Assembly (NCBI GenBank): GCA_004554075.1
Contig: SFOB01000003.1
Span: 62,001-126,000 of the forward strand
Length of the DNA stretch: 64,000 nucleotides
Reading direction: 5' to 3'
From: Treponema sp.
GTDB taxonomy: Bacteria > Spirochaetota > Spirochaetia > Treponematales > Treponemataceae
A program made the position numbers and the translations under genes. The notes beneath the pieces were generated by a model that was not told the origin of the DNA, did not search any database, and was given only the letters and a program-made list of their open reading frames with translations. Below, piece by piece: positions 60,760 through 64,000 of the stretch (its first letter is position 1; each line of letters opens with the position of its first letter).

Positions 60760-63180
60760 ATGTCTGAAGCCCTGTCTCAAAGAAAAGATTTGTCTCAATT
60801 TCCAGTTACTCCCTATCTCGATGAAATTTGTGAGATACTGGAAAATTCTCCTTCGCGATTTTTGATTTTAACTGCAGAAACTGCAGCAGGAAAGTCTACT
60901 GTACTACCCCTTGCTTTTCTTGAGCATTTCAAGGGAAAGATTATTATGACAGAGCCAAGGCGTATTGCAGTACTTGGTGTTGCAAGCAGACTTGCGGAAT
61001 TGTGCGGAAGTGAAGGTACGGGAGACGCTGAAGCCGCAGAAGATCTGGTGAACTCAGTGAACACAGAGGTCCCTGGGAATCCAGTGGGCTATAAAATCCA
61101 TCTTGAAAGCAAAATAACAAAGGATACCCGGCTTGAGCTTGTTACAGAAGCAATTCTGGTTCGACAGCTGCAAAGTGACCCTGCCCTGGAAGATTACAAT
61201 GTAGTTGTTCTGGATGAGTTTCATGAACGCTCGGTAAATACTGATTTAGCCCTTGCATTTTTGAAGGAAGCCATGCAGCTGCGGGATGACCTTTTTGTTG
61301 TGATAATGTCTGCAACGATTGATACTAAAAAGCTGCAGAATTATTTGGGTGAGTCTGTCCCGGTCTTCAAAGTGCCAGGCAGACAGTTTGAAGTTAAGGT
61401 TGAATATGAACCTGAAAAGAATGTTGTAAATACTGTTCTGGGCTGTTTGAGACAGGCTGATAAGGGAAACATTCTGGTATTTCTTCCGGGAATCGCAGAT
61501 ATAAGAAAGGCCCAAGAGGCGCTCATGGAAAGCGGTTTCTTTAATCAGGATTCAGAAACTGAACTTTTGATTTTACATTCCAGCATATCACTTGAAGAAC
61601 AAAAATATGTAATTGCTCCTAAACAGATAAAGCGGCGGGTGATTTTATCTTCTGCAATAGCTGAAACTTCTCTGACTGTGCCTGGTGTTACGACTGTAAT
61701 AGACAGCGGACTTGCGCGTGTGAACCGCCTTGATATAAATACCGGTATGGAAAAGCTTACGACAGAAAGGGAAAGTGAATTTTCTGCAGAACAGAGAAAG
61801 GGTCGTGCCGGTCGTATTTGTCAGGGCCGCTGCATCCGTCTTTGGGATAAGCATGATCCAAGAATAAAGGATTTTCCGCCAGAGATTTTGAGGGCGGATT
61901 TGCTTCCACTCGTGCTTGAGTGCAGCGAGAGGGGCGTTTATTCGCTGGAAGGAATTGACTGGCTGGATAGTCCTTCTAAGGCTGGCTGGAAGGAAAGCGG
62001 AAGGCTGCTGGAAAGCCTTGGAATGATTAAGGCGGATGGACGGATTACTGAGAAAGGAAAGGCGGCCCTGAGCTTAGGCCTTGGCCCTCGGCTTGCAGGA
62101 ATTGCGCTGGAAGCTTTTGATAAATCAGCGGGGCACTTGAGCCAGGAAGGACAGGAGCTTTTGATAAAGTTCAGTTCTTATGCACGCTCTTCTAAGGATT
62201 TTCAAAGACGATTTATTTCGGATCTGGAAAGGCGGCTTAAGGCTTGCGGATATGAAAAAGGGGTAGAAGAAGAGGGAGCGGAATTTTTAATTTTGAGCGG
62301 ATATCCTGACAGGCTTGCAAAGAGAAGCAGTGAACCTGGTGTGGAGCCTGCAGAATATAAGTTTGCCGGCGGCAGACAGGCTCTCCTCTATAACAAAAAA
62401 GCTCCTCTCTGGCTTTGTGCGCCGGATGTTACTGCAGGAGACAAGGAAGCAGTAATTTTTGATTTAGTCGAGCTTGATGAGGGAAAAATCACAGTTTTTC
62501 TTGAAAAACATTGCAGAATCCGCCAGATTTGCTCATTTACTCAAGGGACTTTGCAGAAAATTGAAGAGAAATGTTTTGGTGAAATAGTACTTTCTTCTAA
62601 AAAAATTCCTGTAAACGAAGAAGATTATGCTAAAGCCTGGGTTACTGAGATTGAAGAAAAAGGCCTGGAATGTCTTCCAAAAGATGCCCGCATAGAAAGC
62701 TTTTTAATGAGAGCAGACTTTATTGAACAGCAAAAGGGCAGTCATTCTGACCTTAGAAATCGTCTTAAAGAGAATGCAGAAGAATGGCTGCTTCCATTCC
62801 TGGCTGGAAAAACAAGTCTTAATGCTTCCACTGTATACGATGCTTTGTACTGGTATCTTGAAGGTGCGGAAGTAGACAGGCAGGCTCCGGAAATTATCAC
62901 GCTTGAAAACGGCCGCCGCTGTAAAGTAAAATACGAAAAACAGGCAGAAATAAAACCGGTTATAGAAATCATAATCCAGCGGATTTTCGGCTGTTTTACG
63001 ACACCTCAGATTTGCGGCAAAAAAATTTTACTGCGTCTGCTTTCTCCTGCCAGCCGTCCTCTTCAGGTAACAGAAGATCTGGAAAATTTCTGGACAGGTG
63101 CCTGGGTAGAAATCTGTAAGGAAATGAAAGGTAGATATCCTAAGCACAATTGGGATTTTCGTGTGGCAGAAAAAGAATAA
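60760..63180 (+). CDS. hrpB: DEAH-box RNA helicase, HrpB-like
   Basis: An 806-residue helicase with Walker A AETAAGKST (near 43), MTEPRRIAV (motif Ia), a DEFH box in VVLDEFHERS (motif II, where DEAH is usual), MSATIDTKKL (motif III) and QRKGRAGRICQGRC (motif VI). The C-terminal half carries the HA2-like and HrpB C-terminal parts. It resembles E. coli HrpB in length (about 810 residues). Function in bacteria is poorly known, with roles in RNA processing proposed for relatives. It follows the RsbU-like gene by 27 bases with no terminator seen. Confidence 0.85.
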   Translation: MSEALSQRKDLSQFPVTPYLDEICEILENSPSRFLILTAETAAGKSTVLPLAFLEHFKGKIIMTEPRRIAVLGVASRLAELCGSEGTGDAEAAEDLVNSVNTEVPGNPVGYKIHLESKITKDTRLELVTEAILVRQLQSDPALEDYNVVVLDEFHERSVNTDLALAFLKEAMQLRDDLFVVIMSATIDTKKLQNYLGESVPVFKVPGRQFEVKVEYEPEKNVVNTVLGCLRQADKGNILVFLPGIADIRKAQEALMESGFFNQDSETELLILHSSISLEEQKYVIAPKQIKRRVILSSAIAETSLTVPGVTTVIDSGLARVNRLDINTGMEKLTTERESEFSAEQRKGRAGRICQGRCIRLWDKHDPRIKDFPPEILRADLLPLVLECSERGVYSLEGIDWLDSPSKAGWKESGRLLESLGMIKADGRITEKGKAALSLGLGPRLAGIALEAFDKSAGHLSQEGQELLIKFSSYARSSKDFQRRFISDLERRLKACGYEKGVEEEGAEFLILSGYPDRLAKRSSEPGVEPAEYKFAGGRQALLYNKKAPLWLCAPDVTAGDKEAVIFDLVELDEGKITVFLEKHCRIRQICSFTQGTLQKIEEKCFGEIVLSSKKIPVNEEDYAKAWVTEIEEKGLECLPKDARIESFLMRADFIEQQKGSHSDLRNRLKENAEEWLLPFLAGKTSLNASTVYDALYWYLEGAEVDRQAPEIITLENGRRCKVKYEKQAEIKPVIEIIIQRIFGCFTTPQICGKKILLRLLSPASRPLQVTEDLENFWTGAWVEICKEMKGRYPKHNWDFRVAEKE

Positions 63181-63210
63181 ATAATATATGTCATCGTTGA
63201 AGACATAAGT

Positions 63211-63238
63211 GTTATTCTCGGGCTTGACCCGGTAATCT
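63211..63238. repeat. Diverged copy of the TTGTCGGG palindromic repeat
   Basis: TTCTCGGGCTTGACCCGGTAATCT keeps the loop CTTGA and part of the stem of the copies at 23271 and 31512. TTGACC is again present upstream of a gene, with TTTATA 18 bases later as a possible -10 box. Confidence 0.65.
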
Positions 63239-63252
63239 AAAAAGGATTTTAT

Positions 63253-64000
63253 ATGAACATTATTTTGATAATTCTAGGAATTCTCTCAATTGCTTATGAT
63301 GCAGTAATCATTCTTATAAACCCGGGAACCTTCCTGGATATTGTTTTTTCTTTTACTCATATCTGGCTGGCCCTTGGTGCCTATCTGATTTTCCTTGGTA
63401 TTTACAGAATTAAAACAGGCCATTCCTTCTGGAGTATCTGGAAGCGCTGGATAAAAATTACTTTTATAAGTTTGTTTGGAATAGGCCTGATTATTTCTCT
63501 TATAAATCTTATTTTGATTCTTAATCCTGCTGTGGCTTCAATAAATGATTCTGCGGAGAATGTAATACTCCTTGGCGGCGGTATTGATAAGGACGGCAGA
63601 TTACCGGATTCTGTAATTACCCGTGTAGAAAAAACTGCGGAATATCTTAATGCAAATCCGGATGCAATTTGTGTAGTGACTGGCGGCACCTTAAAATGGC
63701 TGCCATATCCTGAAGCACCGGAGCTTAAAAATCAGCTGGTAAAAAGGGGAGTTGCTGCAGAACGTATTCTGGTAGAAGATCAGGCTCTGGATACTATTCA
63801 GAATTTTCAGTTCAGTTGTAAAATGCTTGCAGACTATAGAGGTGTTGGAGTACAGGAAATTCTTGCAGCTCCTACTGTGGTTGTTACAAGCCGTTTTCAT
63901 TTAAGAAGAAGTGAGCGGCTTGCAAGAAGAATGGGATTTAAAAATATAAAAGGCATACCAGCGGCATGCCCTTTAATTTATATTCCTCACAATTACGTGA
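63253..64000 (+). CDS. YdcF-like (DUF218) membrane protein, cut by the window edge
   Basis: At least 249 residues of a membrane protein. Three N-terminal hydrophobic helices (about 1-24, 30-50 and 70-95) are followed by the DUF218/YdcF domain: VILLGGGIDKDGRLPDSVITR, VVTGG, EAPELKNQLVKRGVAAERILVED, QALDTIQNF and VVTSRFHLRRSERLARRMGF. The family is thought to act on envelope or nucleotide substrates, but its enzymatic role is not firm. AAAGGA lies before the ATG. The stop codon is outside the window. Confidence 0.88.
   Translation, partial: MNIILIILGILSIAYDAVIILINPGTFLDIVFSFTHIWLALGAYLIFLGIYRIKTGHSFWSIWKRWIKITFISLFGIGLIISLINLILILNPAVASINDSAENVILLGGGIDKDGRLPDSVITRVEKTAEYLNANPDAICVVTGGTLKWLPYPEAPELKNQLVKRGVAAERILVEDQALDTIQNFQFSCKMLADYRGVGVQEILAAPTVVVTSRFHLRRSERLARRMGFKNIKGIPAACPLIYIPHNYV

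Noticed and set aside
1..64000. tRNA, rRNA and CRISPR arrays
   Set aside because: Scanned for TPsiC-like arms, rRNA landmarks and regular repeat-spacer units on both strands by eye; none was convincing.

Overview
The window looks like the replication-origin neighbourhood of an anaerobic spirochaete, most probably a gut or rumen Treponema. This placement is an inference. It rests on the gene order gyrA, gyrB, dnaA, dnaN, recF, dciA, rpmH, rnpA, yidD, yidC, jag, on many lipoproteins with loose spirochaete-type lipoboxes, on a desulfoferrodoxin (superoxide reductase), on a cyclophilin-FKBP fusion lipoprotein and on the A+T-rich base composition. No rRNA, tRNA, CRISPR array or complete transposon was seen.

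Region by region. 1-5.9 kb (minus strand): two GH18 chitinase lipoproteins in tandem and a GH64 beta-1,3-glucanase lipoprotein, a set that would suit fungal cell-wall breakdown. 6-9 kb: a transglutaminase-like/TPR protein, a YkgJ-type cysteine-cluster protein and a DUF2156 protein. 9.1-11.2 kb: an ornithine/lysine decarboxylase behind a structured leader, a GC-rich repeat, a candidate type I toxin-antitoxin locus (31-residue membrane peptide plus convergent antisense RNA) and a small membrane protein. 11.3-23.2 kb: ftsK, then a 2071-residue alpha-2-macroglobulin lipoprotein overlapping pbpC. 23.3-35.5 kb: superoxide reductase, dCMP deaminase, permuted papain-like lipoprotein, amidohydrolase, mnmA, a small lipoprotein, a DHH phosphoesterase, azlCD, a PfkB kinase, a HAD phosphatase, an S41-like protease, a GH43 lipoprotein and a broken GNAT gene.

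35.5-44.3 kb is the origin region: iteron-like repeats, eight parS-like sites, four perfect DnaA boxes, a candidate small RNA, gyrA, two small genes, gyrB (carrying a frame-breaking deletion), dnaA, and a second weaker DnaA-box cluster before dnaN. 44.3-53.8 kb is mostly co-directional: dnaN, recF, dciA, a DUF763 gene with a repeat inserted in frame, rpmH-rnpA-yidD-yidC-jag, a secreted protein and the dual immunophilin. 53.9-64 kb: metF, an M16 protease, a sodium symporter, an RsbU-type phosphatase, an HrpB-like helicase and a partial YdcF-like gene.

Several families of short palindromic repeats lie between genes. In places they supply promoter parts, false upstream start codons or, in the DUF763 gene, protein sequence. 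The least explained parts are the toxin-antitoxin candidate at 10.6-10.8 kb, the parS array with a small RNA beside it at 35.8-36.7 kb, and the GC-rich repeat family with a variable core.
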